In this document: positions 1 through 8,855 of the stretch, piece after piece
Numbering within the stretch: the first letter of the stretch is position 1
Layout of the letters: the number at the start of each line of letters is the position of its first letter
Source of the DNA: Methanolobus zinderi
GTDB taxonomy: Archaea; Halobacteriota; Methanosarcinia; Methanosarcinales; Methanosarcinaceae
Reading direction: 5' to 3'
NCBI RefSeq assembly: GCF_013388255.1
Contig: NZ_CP058215.1
Coordinates: 1,674,001-1,738,000 of the forward strand
DNA length: 64,000 bases
Made by a program: the position numbers and the translations under genes
The notes under the pieces: model-generated
Told to the model about the DNA's origin: nothing
Databases searched by the model: none
The model's input: the letters and a program-made list of their open reading frames with translations, nothing else

Positions 1-568
1 TTTTTCTGCGCGATCCGGGAACGATGTCATCATCGATATCCTCATCCCGACTTTTGCTTTCTGTGAGATATTCTTCGTAATAGTTCATCTGATCGTTCTC
101 AAGGACTATCACATAATCCGCAGAATTTCGCAATGCTGTTGAGAATCCGGGCTCCACACCGAATATGATGGTCTCTTTGCCGTGTTCGTTCGCCTTGTTC
201 AGCAGTGGCTTGAAATCCGCATCCCGTGTCACCAGTGCCAGAGTGTCAATGGTGGGATTGCACACAAGTTCCATTCCTTCCACCGCAAGCCGGACATCCA
301 CATCACTTGAACATATGATCGGCTCAAAACCATTGTTCTCAATGGCTTCGACAAGTTTATCCGATGCATATTGATTCAAAAAAACCCTGCCGATCTTTAC
401 ATTTCCGTATTCTTTAAGAACATCCCTTATCTCTTCGAGATTCACATTGAACTCTTTACGGAGTACATTCGGACCGTCAACAAGCAGGCCTATGCTGCGT
501 CTGCCAGTTTCCTTCTTTGTACTAAGGTACTTGACAATGGAGTTCAGTCCGGTTTTAACGTTGGCCAT
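1..568 (-). CDS. NYN-domain protein, LabA/DUF88-like (C-terminus outside window)
   Basis: Reading the minus strand from the ATG at 566-568 gives an open frame that runs off the left edge, so the protein is at least 189 residues and partial. It starts MANVKTGLNSIV and carries a PIN-like NYN fold: an early acidic motif LLVDGPNV (about residues 29-36) and later DTLALVTRDADFKPLL with the aspartates expected of this metal-dependent nuclease superfamily. The segment KANEHGKETIIFG and the following S-A-D-Y motif also match archaeal LabA/DUF88 proteins (TIGR00288-type). The visible tail becomes acidic (DEDIDDD). The family is predicted to act on RNA, but the archaeal group is uncharacterised. An SD-like GAGAGG lies just before the ATG. 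Confidence 0.85.
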   Translation of the reverse strand, partial: MANVKTGLNSIVKYLSTKKETGRRSIGLLVDGPNVLRKEFNVNLEEIRDVLKEYGNVKIGRVFLNQYASDKLVEAIENNGFEPIICSSDVDVRLAVEGMELVCNPTIDTLALVTRDADFKPLLNKANEHGKETIIFGVEPGFSTALRNSADYVIVLENDQMNYYEEYLTESKSRDEDIDDDIVPGSRRK

Positions 569-637
569 GATACCTCTCTATAATGATAATAACTGTTATA
601 ATGCTTACACGCAACCCTGAAGTTGCAATTACACATG

Positions 638-650
638 CTATATATTTACT
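638..650 (-). promoter_or_regulatory. TATA box for the NYN-domain gene
   Basis: The minus-strand sequence AGTAAATATATAGC lies about 75 bp upstream of the NYN start. It would place transcription start near 615 and leave a leader of roughly 45 nt containing the GAGAGG ribosome binding site. Inferred from archaeal TATA spacing only. Confidence 0.45.
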
Positions 651-737
651 ATAGACAATATAATAACGTGTAAATGTTTGACAATGATAGCATATAATCC
701 TTACTAAAAGTTTACATAAATGCAAACTCTGTCCGTC

Positions 738-1157
738 TTACAGAATATCTGCAAGTAGTTTTTCCTTCACACTAACTTCAGGAACAGAATCCTTTTCCAG
801 CCTGAAATAGTTAACCAGTCTCCCGCCATTCTTAATTCTGGTGTAACGGATTTCACCGCCATGTTTTATAAACATATCCACTACCTCCTCAAACTGGGAC
901 CTCTCCATCTCGGACAGCTCTATAAGGCTCTCCCCGTCGGATAACCAGTTGTAGACTCTGAGCACGGTTACCTCCCGTACCCTTTTAAGGTCCTCTGTAT
1001 CCTTGAAATCATCCACATAGACCGAGCGCTTCAGACCCGGAGACCAGCCTGCAAGTTTTTTCTGCATATCAATTAAATGGACCGGAATCTCCTCATTCTC
1101 CTTTGGTCGCGGAAAAAAACGTTTGAGATGGCTTATATCCTTCTCAGACAGGAGCAA
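738..1157 (-). CDS. conserved small hypothetical protein
   Basis: 139-residue soluble protein with no signal peptide, membrane segment or motif I recognise. It is rich in charged residues and predicted mixed helix/strand. The C-terminal half (about residues 85-125) reads like a small winged-helix: a helix around SQFEEVVDMFIKHGGEI followed by a strand-turn-strand containing GGRLVNYFRLE. The start is TTG at 1155-1157, directly after the TGA of the upstream rhomboid gene, with GAAGGTGA overlapping that stop as ribosome binding site. The two genes are therefore very probably translationally coupled. Function unknown. Confidence 0.75.
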   Translation of the reverse strand: MLLSEKDISHLKRFFPRPKENEEIPVHLIDMQKKLAGWSPGLKRSVYVDDFKDTEDLKRVREVTVLRVYNWLSDGESLIELSEMERSQFEEVVDMFIKHGGEIRYTRIKNGGRLVNYFRLEKDSVPEVSVKEKLLADIL

Positions 1158-2018
1158 TCACCTTCTATAGTAGCTATTAGGATTGTTCCATATATTTCTC
1201 TTATTCTGCTGGCGTATCCTGTAGCCCATGAACAGGCCCACCACAATACCAAACAGGTGAGCAGTATGTGCAACCATGTCGTTTGATCCCAGGAATAGGA
1301 AATCAACCAGCGCAAAGAGCACCAGAGCATGCCATATCTTCATGGGAATGAAATATACATATACCTTTATTTCAGGAGCTATCACCGCAAGTGCGGCAAA
1401 CACACCAAGTATGGCACCGCTAGCCCCCACAACAGGTTCACTGCTCGTGAGGGAATAACCAAGAGCCGCTATTATACCCGATGCAAAGAACACACCCAGG
1501 AACGCACCTTTACCCGCTCTTCTTTCAAGTTCGGGTCCGAAGAAGAAGAGGACCAGCATGTTGAAGAAGAGATGGAAGAAGCCCACATGCAGGAACATAT
1601 GAGTGATCAGCGTCCAGGGACGGGCAAATACCATACCGGGAACCAGCATCAGAGCCTCAAAGTAGCCAGGTATCACCTGCAATATAAATGATATTACACA
1701 GATAACTATTATAGCCATTGAAGGGCTGCTTTTCATTGAATACTTTATATTGGACCCTACACCCCTTACTGCACTTTTCGCAGCATACTTTGCAGTATCC
1801 TTGAACATATCCTTGAGAACATCGTCTGCCTCAGGCATGGTGCGGGTATTGGCATTTCTACCGGGAGAGCCGCGTTCCTTTACAAACTCCAGGCCTTCAC
1901 ATGCATGTTGTTCCGGGAGTCGGTGTCGGGAGCAGAACACTTTCCCACAAAAGCGGCATTGGAAAGGGATGTATTCTTCCCTGCCGCATATCCAGCATTT
2001 TTTGTCCAAAACATTCAC
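1158..2018 (-). CDS. rhomboid intramembrane serine protease with N-terminal AN1-type zinc finger
   Basis: 286 residues. The N-terminus (about 8-42) is a compact Cys/His finger (CWIC, CRFCGKVFC, HRLPEQHAC) of the AN1 type. After a charged linker come about six hydrophobic segments from residue 100 on. The rhomboid catalytic serine sits in GASGAILG (about residue 200) and the partner histidine in VAHTAHLFG (about 250); the loop-1 region is LITHMFLHVGFFHLFFN. Rhomboids cleave transmembrane substrates in the lipid bilayer; the AN1 finger is a cytosolic module that may recruit ubiquitin-like or other partners (inference). This fusion is recurrent in haloarchaea and methanogens. First gene of a two-gene minus-strand unit with the downstream 139-residue protein. 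Confidence 0.9.
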   Translation of the reverse strand: MNVLDKKCWICGREEYIPFQCRFCGKVFCSRHRLPEQHACEGLEFVKERGSPGRNANTRTMPEADDVLKDMFKDTAKYAAKSAVRGVGSNIKYSMKSSPSMAIIVICVISFILQVIPGYFEALMLVPGMVFARPWTLITHMFLHVGFFHLFFNMLVLFFFGPELERRAGKGAFLGVFFASGIIAALGYSLTSSEPVVGASGAILGVFAALAVIAPEIKVYVYFIPMKIWHALVLFALVDFLFLGSNDMVAHTAHLFGIVVGLFMGYRIRQQNKRNIWNNPNSYYRR

Positions 2019-2130
2019 CGTGTTAAAATATTCAGTCCCAATAAGGTTCGCATCAAATAAAACTATTTCCGGGGAACAGCCTGTGTGTCATGTATTATCA
2101 AGAATAATCATTAAAGATATAGGAAAGCTT

Positions 2131-2219
2131 ATATGTGAAAATTGCTTATCACATTTCTACCAAAAAAACCATTGACATATATTTTTTTCCATATGTGGAA
2201 CTATAAAACTCTATCACAT
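2131..2219. promoter_or_regulatory. duplicated inverted-repeat module upstream of cdhA
   Basis: The 357-bp gap 2019-2375 holds no gene. Two related modules lie in it: ATATGTG at 2131-2137 facing TATCACAT at 2147-2154, and ATATGTG at 2191-2197 facing TATCACAT at 2212-2219. The arms are identical and only the spacers differ (9 and 14 bp). An overlapping palindrome TATCAC/GTGATA lies at 2212-2231. These look like binding sites for a dimeric regulator of the cdh operon; the protein is unknown. Confidence 0.5.
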
Positions 2220-2242
2220 ATAATCGTGATAAATCCGGAAAC

Positions 2243-2253
2243 TTTTTTATATG
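2243..2253 (+). promoter_or_regulatory. probable TATA box of the cdh operon
   Basis: The T-rich TTTTTTATATG element lies just downstream of the repeat modules. Transcription would start near 2275 and give a leader of about 100 nt ending in a strong ribosome binding site (AAAGGAGGAT, about 2354-2365). Long cdh leaders are known from Methanosarcina, so an earlier start at the weaker AT-rich elements near 2175 is also possible. Confidence 0.45.
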
Positions 2254-2375
2254 GGATTGTTGTATTAGAACACCCGGAATACAGTTTCAAATTTATTACG
2301 GCTTGAAAAGAAAATAAGACTTCTTAATACGATTTTGTTTTTTAGTAATACACCTAAAGGAGGATAAGATACAAA

Positions 2376-4787
2376 ATGAGCGATACACCAACTGGACAGA
2401 TTTCCATTGATGATCTGGAAAATGTCCAGATCACAATCGGCAAAATAGTAGGTGCCATAGAGAAAAAAGCGGAGGAAGAAGGCATTGACCTTGGTCCTAC
2501 TCCAAAGCCCGGGATCTCCGGCCTCAGAGACTGGGACTACAAGATACTTTCCCGCTACCAGCCGGTTTACACCCCGGTATGTGACCAGTGTTGTTACTGT
2601 ACCTTTGGTAAATGTGACCTGACCGGTAACAAGGAAGGTGCCTGTGGTATCAACATGGAAGCACACCAGGCACGTGAGACACTTCTCAGGGTAATCACCG
2701 GTACAGCAGCCCACTCAGCACACGGACGCCACATACTTCATCATCTTATTGATAAATACGGACGCGACAAGCCAATAGATGTTGGTCCTTCAAACCTCAT
2801 TGCACCGAACACCCAGGCAGTAACAGGCATCAAACCCGAAACCCTTGGAGACCTGGAAGAGGTTATGGACTATGTAGAAGAGCAGGTCAACCAGCTGCTT
2901 GCTACCATACATGCAGGACAGGAAGGAGCAGCCATTGACTTTGAATCAAAGATCCTTCACGGCGGAATGCTTGACCACGTTGGTATGGAAGTATCCGACC
3001 TTGCCCAGATGTCATGTCTCGGAATGCCAAAGGCAGAAACAGACACACCACTTGTGGAGATAGGAATGGGATGCATCGATGCTAGCAAGCCGGTACTCCT
3101 TGTTATCGGACACAACGTATCCGGTGTGACCTATATCATGGACTACATCCATGAACACGGACTCGAAGACAAGATAGAGCTTGGCGGTCTCTGCTGTACT
3201 GCTATTGACATGACACGTTATCAGGTTGAGAATGGCGGCGAGCCAAGAGCCAAGGTCATCGGTACACTTGCAAAGGAACTCAAGATGATAAGATCAGGTG
3301 TTCCTGATGTGATCGTTGTTGACGAGCAGTGTGTCAGGGCCGATGTCCTTGATGAAGCACAGAAGCTCTCAATCCCTGTTATCACTACAAATGAGAAGAT
3401 CATGTACGGCCTGAAGAACAGGTCAAATGACAGTGCCGCAGATATTATAGAAGACCTTTCAAGCGGAAAGGAACCCGGAGCACTTATCCTTGACTTCGAT
3501 ACGCTTGGAGAGGTTGCCCCTGAGCTCACCATGAAAATGGCAAAGATACGTGATGAGAAGGGTATCAAGGCACTTCCAAGCGACGAGGAGCTTCAGGAAC
3601 TTTCGGCAAAATGTGTCCAGTGTGGCGCATGTGAACTGGACTGTCCCGCAAACCTTCCGATCATGTCAGCCATGACGGCAGGTGCTGCCAGCGACTTCAC
3701 ACAGTTCGAGTACCTGCATGACCTGTGTGTCGGATGTGGAAGATGTGACCAGGCATGTCCGAAGGACCTACCTGTTCTCAACATGATCGAACAGGCATCC
3801 AGGAAACTTATCGGTGAGGAGAGGGGACTTGTGCGTGCCGGAAGAGGTCAGATCAGTGATCCTGAGATCCGTGAGGAAGGTGTCAACCTCGTACTCGGAA
3901 CAACACCCGGTATCATCGCAATGGTCGGATGTTCCAACTATCCTGGCGGTACAAAGGACCTCTACAAGGTAGCAGACGAGATGCTCAAGAGGAACTATAT
4001 CGTTGTAATGTCCGGATGCTCCGCAATGGACCTCGGCATGTACAAGAACGACGACGGTGAAACCCTCTATGAGAAATATCCCGCCAAGTTCCTTGCAGGA
4101 AACCTCATAAATGTAGGATCATGTGTCTCCAACTCACACATAACAGGAACAGCCATCAAAGTAGCTGCAATTTTTGCACAGAGGAATGTTTCCGGTAACT
4201 ACGAGGAGATCGCTGACTACATCACAAACCGTATCGGTGCCGTAGGTGTCGCATGGGGAGCATATTCCCAGAAGGCGATTGCCATCGGATCCGGATGTAA
4301 CAGGCTCGGAATTCCCGTAATCGTCGGACCACACGGTTCAAAATACAGAAGAGCACTCATTGGTAAGCCATATGATGAGGAAGCATGGAAGGTCTATGAT
4401 GCAAGAGACGGATCCGAGATGCCAATCCCGGCTTCACCTGAATTCCTGCTCACAACCGCGGAATCAATCGAGGAACTCTTCCCGATGCTTGCAAAGAACT
4501 GTATCCGCCCGTCCGACAATAGCATGGGAAGGATGATCAAGCTGACCCATTACATGGAGCTCAGCCAGAAGTATCTTGGCCACATGCCAGAGGACTGGTA
4601 CAAGTTCGTAAGGACAGAGACCGATCTGCCTCTTGCAAAGCGTGAGGAGCTGCTCAAGATCCTTGAGAAGGATCATGGATGGGAGATCGACTGGAAGCGT
4701 AAGAAGATCCTTTCAGGACCGACCATGAAAGCGGATGTTTCCGCCCAGCCTACAAATGTAAAGAGACTCTGCAAGGGGGAATGCTAA
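2376..4787 (+). CDS. cdhA: ACDS complex CO dehydrogenase alpha subunit
   Basis: 803 residues, the usual length for the alpha subunit of acetyl-CoA decarbonylase/synthase. It performs reversible CO2/CO interconversion at the Ni-Fe-S C-cluster and passes CO to the beta subunit. Visible features: the N-terminal cysteine group at C69, C72, C73, C75, C80 and C90 (B/D-cluster ligands), and two ferredoxin-type motifs [12 protein letters not shown] (about 413) and [12 protein letters not shown] (about 450), which distinguish the archaeal alpha subunit from bacterial CooS. Further cysteines suited to C-cluster binding are in [26 protein letters not shown] and GSGCNRLG. Preceded by AAAGGAGGAT. First gene of a six-gene operon; cdhB follows with no gap. 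Confidence 0.97.
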   Translation: MSDTPTGQISIDDLENVQITIGKIVGAIEKKAEEEGIDLGPTPKPGISGLRDWDYKILSRYQPVYTPVCDQCCYCTFGKCDLTGNKEGACGINMEAHQARETLLRVITGTAAHSAHGRHILHHLIDKYGRDKPIDVGPSNLIAPNTQAVTGIKPETLGDLEEVMDYVEEQVNQLLATIHAGQEGAAIDFESKILHGGMLDHVGMEVSDLAQMSCLGMPKAETDTPLVEIGMGCIDASKPVLLVIGHNVSGVTYIMDYIHEHGLEDKIELGGLCCTAIDMTRYQVENGGEPRAKVIGTLAKELKMIRSGVPDVIVVDEQCVRADVLDEAQKLSIPVITTNEKIMYGLKNRSNDSAADIIEDLSSGKEPGALILDFDTLGEVAPELTMKMAKIRDEKGIKALPSDEELQELSAKCVQCGACELDCPANLPIMSAMTAGAASDFTQFEYLHDLCVGCGRCDQACPKDLPVLNMIEQASRKLIGEERGLVRAGRGQISDPEIREEGVNLVLGTTPGIIAMVGCSNYPGGTKDLYKVADEMLKRNYIVVMSGCSAMDLGMYKNDDGETLYEKYPAKFLAGNLINVGSCVSNSHITGTAIKVAAIFAQRNVSGNYEEIADYITNRIGAVGVAWGAYSQKAIAIGSGCNRLGIPVIVGPHGSKYRRALIGKPYDEEAWKVYDARDGSEMPIPASPEFLLTTAESIEELFPMLAKNCIRPSDNSMGRMIKLTHYMELSQKYLGHMPEDWYKFVRTETDLPLAKREELLKILEKDHGWEIDWKRKKILSGPTMKADVSAQPTNVKRLCKGEC

Positions 4788-5300
4788 ATGGTGGAAACAA
4801 CCAAGAACACACAGATCTACACCACATGGGGCAGGAAAACGGCAAAGCCTGTCAAGCCTGCTGTGGCAGGCAAGATGGTCTCAAAGGCAAAGAGACCACT
4901 TCTTGTAATAGGATCAGAGATCGTCGGTGACGAGAAACTCACCGACAGAATAGTAGCGATTGCCAAGAAGGGTGTACCGGTTGCAGCAACCGGACACTCC
5001 ATAACTGCTTTTAATGGTAAGGACATAGGTGCAAAGTACATCAATGTCCACTCACTGGCACATTTCCTCGGAGATGAGAAGTGGGGCGGCCTTGACGGAA
5101 AAGGACCATATGATACTATAGTATTCCTCGGACACAAGAAGTATTATCTTGACCAGGTATTATCAGGTCTCAAGAACTTCACCGATCTGAAGACACTCAC
5201 CCTTGAAAGACATTTCATGCAGAATGCTACATTGTCTTTCGGAAACATTAAACCCGAGGTTCAGATCGAAGCGCTTGACGAATTTATAGAGAACTTATAA
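4788..5300 (+). CDS. cdhB: ACDS complex epsilon subunit
   Basis: 170 residues. It forms the stable alpha2-epsilon2 CODH component with CdhA and is thought to help electron transfer or FAD binding. The sequence has the Rossmann-like epsilon fold: a strand-loop at [13 protein letters not shown] (about 36-48), VPVAATGHS, and a third nucleotide-fold strand [19 protein letters not shown]. The ATG directly follows the cdhA stop (TAA-ATG), with GGGGGAATGC inside the end of cdhA as ribosome binding site, so translation is coupled. No cysteines are expected and none is seen. Confidence 0.96.
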   Translation: MVETTKNTQIYTTWGRKTAKPVKPAVAGKMVSKAKRPLLVIGSEIVGDEKLTDRIVAIAKKGVPVAATGHSITAFNGKDIGAKYINVHSLAHFLGDEKWGGLDGKGPYDTIVFLGHKKYYLDQVLSGLKNFTDLKTLTLERHFMQNATLSFGNIKPEVQIEALDEFIENL

Positions 5301-5328
5301 TGAATGCTTACAATACGGAGAACTAATC

Positions 5329-6744
5329 ATGGCAGATGAATTTCCTTTTGAGATATCTCCTATGTTTGAAGGAGAGAGGATTAGAAAAGACGGTATGTAC
5401 GCAGAACTTGCAGGTCCCAAATCCAAGGGATTCGAACTTGTAAGGGCAGCAGAGATGGACGAGGTCGAGGACGGTAAGTTCACACTGATCGGTCCTGACA
5501 TCTCGGACATGGAAGAAGGTTCCAGATATCCTCTTGCAATGATCTACAAGATCGCAGGAGAGCTTGTGGAAGCTGACCTTGAGTCCATTGTGGAAAGAAG
5601 GAACCACGAATTCCAGAACTACATACAGGGTTTCATGCACCTGAACCAGAGAGACGACGTCTGGATGAGGGTCAGCAAGGAAGCAGTGGAAAAAGGTCTT
5701 ACTTCCTTCGAATCCGTTGCAAAGGCAATCATGATGCTCTTCAAGAACGAACTTCCGTTCATAGAGTCCGTGGAAGCCATCTATATCACAGATATGGACG
5801 AGATCGAGAAAGAAGTTGACAACGCAAGAGCAGTCTACAAAGCAAGAGATGACAGAACCCGTGACCTTCACGATGAAGATGTCGACACATTCTACGGATG
5901 TACCCTCTGTGCATCATTCGCTCCTACAAACGTCTGTGTTGTCACACCTGACAGGATATCACTTTGTGGTGCTATCAACTGGTTTGACGGCAGGGCGGCA
6001 GCAAAGGTAGACCCCGAAGGTCCCCAGTTCGCAATTCCAAAGGGAGATGTCATTGACGACGAATCCGGAGAATACACCGGTGTCAATGAAGCTGCCAAGA
6101 GGCTCTCCAGCGGTGAATATGACCGTATTAAGTTGCATTCATTTTTCGAGTACCCACACACATCCTGCGGATGTTTCGAGGTAGTGGGATTCTATATTCC
6201 TGAGGTTGACGGTATCGGCTGGATCGACAGGGATTTCGCAGGAACAGCACCAAACGGCCTGCAGTTCTCAACCATGGCAGGACAGACTGGCGGAGGTAAG
6301 CAGGTCGTAGGTTTCCTTGGTGTGGGTGTCAACTACTTCCGTTCACCAAAGTTCATCCAGTCCGATGGTGGCTGGGACAGGGTCGTATGGATGCCGAAGA
6401 TGCTCAAGGACAAGGTAGCAAACGACATTCCGGAAGACATCCGCGACAAGATCGCAACCGAAGAGGATGCAACGGATGTCGACAGCCTCAGAACCTTCCT
6501 CAAGAACAAGGACCACCCCATACTTGAAAGGTGGGTAGAAGAAGAGGAAGAAGCACCTGAAGAGGAAGAAGAGACTGAAGCAGCAGCTCCACAGGGAGGA
6601 TTCGCTGCTCCACAGATGCAGATGCCTGCTAACTTCACCCCGACCATGCCAATGATGGGTGGCGGCGGATCCGGCGGTGTAAAGGTTATATTGAAGAATG
6701 CCAAGGTCAGCATCGACAAGATAATCATTAAAAAGCAGGACTAA
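5329..6744 (+). CDS. cdhC: ACDS complex beta subunit, acetyl-CoA synthase
   Basis: 471 residues. It carries the Ni-Ni-[4Fe-4S] A-cluster where methyl, CO and CoA are joined or split. The ligands are visible: CTLCASFAPTNVC (about 191-203) and the CGC tripeptide in HTSCGCFEVVGFY (about 280-282). As in other archaeal CdhC, the bacterial N-terminal CODH-docking domain is missing. The C-terminus has an acidic low-complexity linker (about 403-422) followed by a Met/Pro/Gly-rich stretch and a short basic end, usual for methanogen CdhC. Lies 28 bp after cdhB; CooC follows after 12 bp, which fits maturation of this Ni site and that of CdhA. Confidence 0.97.
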   Translation: MADEFPFEISPMFEGERIRKDGMYAELAGPKSKGFELVRAAEMDEVEDGKFTLIGPDISDMEEGSRYPLAMIYKIAGELVEADLESIVERRNHEFQNYIQGFMHLNQRDDVWMRVSKEAVEKGLTSFESVAKAIMMLFKNELPFIESVEAIYITDMDEIEKEVDNARAVYKARDDRTRDLHDEDVDTFYGCTLCASFAPTNVCVVTPDRISLCGAINWFDGRAAAKVDPEGPQFAIPKGDVIDDESGEYTGVNEAAKRLSSGEYDRIKLHSFFEYPHTSCGCFEVVGFYIPEVDGIGWIDRDFAGTAPNGLQFSTMAGQTGGGKQVVGFLGVGVNYFRSPKFIQSDGGWDRVVWMPKMLKDKVANDIPEDIRDKIATEEDATDVDSLRTFLKNKDHPILERWVEEEEEAPEEEEETEAAAPQGGFAAPQMQMPANFTPTMPMMGGGGSGGVKVILKNAKVSIDKIIIKKQD

Positions 6745-6756
6745 GAGAGGTTTTCT

Positions 6757-7509
6757 GTGGCTAAGATTATTGCAGTGACAGGTAAAGGCGGAACAGGGAA
6801 GACTGCAACCACCAGTCTTCTCATTCGCCACCTTACAAGAGGTGACAAGGTGGTCCTTGCGGTTGATGCGGACCCCGATACAAACCTCCCGGAAACACTC
6901 GGATGCGAAACCAGCAAGACGATCGGCGATATCAAGGAATACATGCACGATGAGCGTGACAACCTTCCGCCTGACATCAACAAGGAATCCATACTCGAAG
7001 GAAAGCTCTATGAGATACTTGAAGAGATGCCGGGATATGACCTGCTGGTCATGGGAAGACCCGAAGGTTCAGGTTGTTACTGTTATGTCAACAACCTGCT
7101 TCGCGGAATCATGGACAAGCTTGTAAGCAACTATGATGTACTCATTATAGATGCCGAGGCCGGGCTGGAACATTTCAGCAGGAAGATATTCAGAAATGTG
7201 GATGACCTCATCGTTGTCACCGACGGCTCACGCAGAGGTCTGAGAACTGCTGAGAGGATCCGGGAACTTGTTGGTGAGCTTGAAACAGATATATCTAACA
7301 TCTACGTTATTGCAAACAAGGTCACAGATGCAAACCGTGAGAGGATCTCCGGTACTGCTGAAGAACTCGGTCTTGAACTTATAGGAATGATCCCCGTTGA
7401 CGACATGATTGTGGAAAGAGATCTTGCCGGGGAACCATTATTTGATCTTCCGGACGAATCTGTTGCAGTACAGGAAGTGGAGAAGATCGCTCAGAAACTT
7501 GGTTTGTAA
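6757..7509 (+). CDS. cooC: CooC-type nickel-insertion ATPase for CODH/ACS
   Basis: 250-residue MinD/SIMIBI-class P-loop ATPase. The deviant Walker A GKGGTGKT is at residues 9-16 and a switch region DADPDTNLP follows near 40. The CxC motif in GSGCYCYVN (about 106-108) is the metal-binding pair that CooC dimers use to hold Ni(II) before ATP-driven delivery to the C-cluster or A-cluster. The start is GTG at 6757 with AGAGAGG upstream. Its place between cdhC and cdhD is the arrangement known from Methanosarcina cdh operons, supporting this specific role. Confidence 0.95.
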   Translation: MAKIIAVTGKGGTGKTATTSLLIRHLTRGDKVVLAVDADPDTNLPETLGCETSKTIGDIKEYMHDERDNLPPDINKESILEGKLYEILEEMPGYDLLVMGRPEGSGCYCYVNNLLRGIMDKLVSNYDVLIIDAEAGLEHFSRKIFRNVDDLIVVTDGSRRGLRTAERIRELVGELETDISNIYVIANKVTDANRERISGTAEELGLELIGMIPVDDMIVERDLAGEPLFDLPDESVAVQEVEKIAQKLGL

Positions 7510-7532
7510 AAATATCATAAGGTGGAATGCAC

Positions 7533-8852
7533 ATGACAAAGAAAATGAAATTATCACAGATCAGTGATCTGTTGCAGGACCTCGATGTGGAGTCACTCGA
7601 AGGTGTGACCATTGAAGGTGACATCGAACTCAACATCTCAGGAGGCGGAGGACTTAATCCTGCACTGGCCTATGCACTGGGACAAGAAATATCCCAGATT
7701 TCCCTGCACATGGCAAACATAGGAAGGATACTGGGATTCCCTGCAGATCAATTGTTCGCATCTGCTTTCGGAATGGCCGAGACACCACAGGAACTTCAGC
7801 CATCCCCGAGAATACAGGAACTCCTTGCTTCAAAATTCGAGGTTACAAAGGAAGAGAGCTGGAAGAACCAGATCCAGGAAGTTACACTTGGCGCAAGTTC
7901 AGGAGACGGTGGCTCAAGGAAGAGTACTGTTACCCTAGGTGGAGAGAACGCACTGCCGTATTATTTCGATGCGGAGATGCCACACAGGAACCACGTTACA
8001 CTTGACGTTTTCGACATGCCGATAGGTATGGCAAAGTCTGTAAAGGTCAACTATGAAGATGTTATGAACGACCCTGCCGAATGGGCAAAGAAGGCAGTAC
8101 GTGAGTTCAATGCGGATATGGTAACAATTCACCTCATATCAACAGACCCGCTTATCAATGATACACCCGCAAGGGAAGCTGCAAAGGTAGTTGAAGACGT
8201 ACTTCAGGCAGTTGACGTACCCATCGTTATCGGAGGATCAGGTAACCCTGACAAGGACCCTGAGGTACTTGAGAAGGCTGCAGAGGTTGCAGAGGGCGAA
8301 AGAGTTCTGCTCGCATCAGCCAGCCTGAACCTTGACTACGAGAGAATAGCAAAGGCTGCAATCGATTACGGACATGTGGTCCTTTCCTGGACACAGCTTG
8401 AGATCAACGCCCAGAAGGAACTCAACAGGAAGCTTATGAAACAGTGCAACCTGCCCAGGGAAAGTCTGGTCATGGACCCGACAACAGCAGCGCTGGGATA
8501 TGGTCTTGACTATGCGTACACCAACATGGAGCGTATAAGACTTGCAGGTCTTATGGGCGACGACGAACTCACATTCCCGATGTCATCCGGTACCACCAAC
8601 GCATGGGGTGCCCGTGAGGCATGGATGGTCTCATCCCCGCTCAACCAGGACTCTGACTGGGGACCAAGGGAGTACCGTGGACCGATCTGGGAGATCGTCA
8701 CAGGTCTTACACTCTCACTTGCAGGTAACGATATGTTCATGATGATGCACCCGACATCCGTACAGGTGCTCAAGGAAATAACACAGACACTCTACGGCTC
8801 CATCGAGTCCGAAGAGATTGATATCACCAACTGGATCGGAGCGGAGGTGTAA
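7533..8852 (+). CDS. cdhD: ACDS complex corrinoid protein delta subunit
   Basis: About 439 residues. With CdhE it forms the corrinoid Fe-S protein that transfers methyl between tetrahydrosarcinapterin and the A-cluster. The C-terminal two thirds read as a TIM barrel with strands such as [42 protein letters not shown] and [16 protein letters not shown]. The start needs care: ATGs lie at 7527 and 7533. The ribosome binding site AAGGTGG (7519-7525) is only 1 nt from the first but 7 nt from the second, so MTKKMKLSQ at 7533 is preferred. Lies 23 bp after cooC. Confidence 0.95.
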   Translation: MTKKMKLSQISDLLQDLDVESLEGVTIEGDIELNISGGGGLNPALAYALGQEISQISLHMANIGRILGFPADQLFASAFGMAETPQELQPSPRIQELLASKFEVTKEESWKNQIQEVTLGASSGDGGSRKSTVTLGGENALPYYFDAEMPHRNHVTLDVFDMPIGMAKSVKVNYEDVMNDPAEWAKKAVREFNADMVTIHLISTDPLINDTPAREAAKVVEDVLQAVDVPIVIGGSGNPDKDPEVLEKAAEVAEGERVLLASASLNLDYERIAKAAIDYGHVVLSWTQLEINAQKELNRKLMKQCNLPRESLVMDPTTAALGYGLDYAYTNMERIRLAGLMGDDELTFPMSSGTTNAWGAREAWMVSSPLNQDSDWGPREYRGPIWEIVTGLTLSLAGNDMFMMMHPTSVQVLKEITQTLYGSIESEEIDITNWIGAEV

Positions 8853-8855
8853 TAG

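Noticed and set aside
165-583. Plus-strand frames opposite the NYN gene
   Set aside because: Antisense to a clear NYN-domain coding region, without SD or recognisable protein features.
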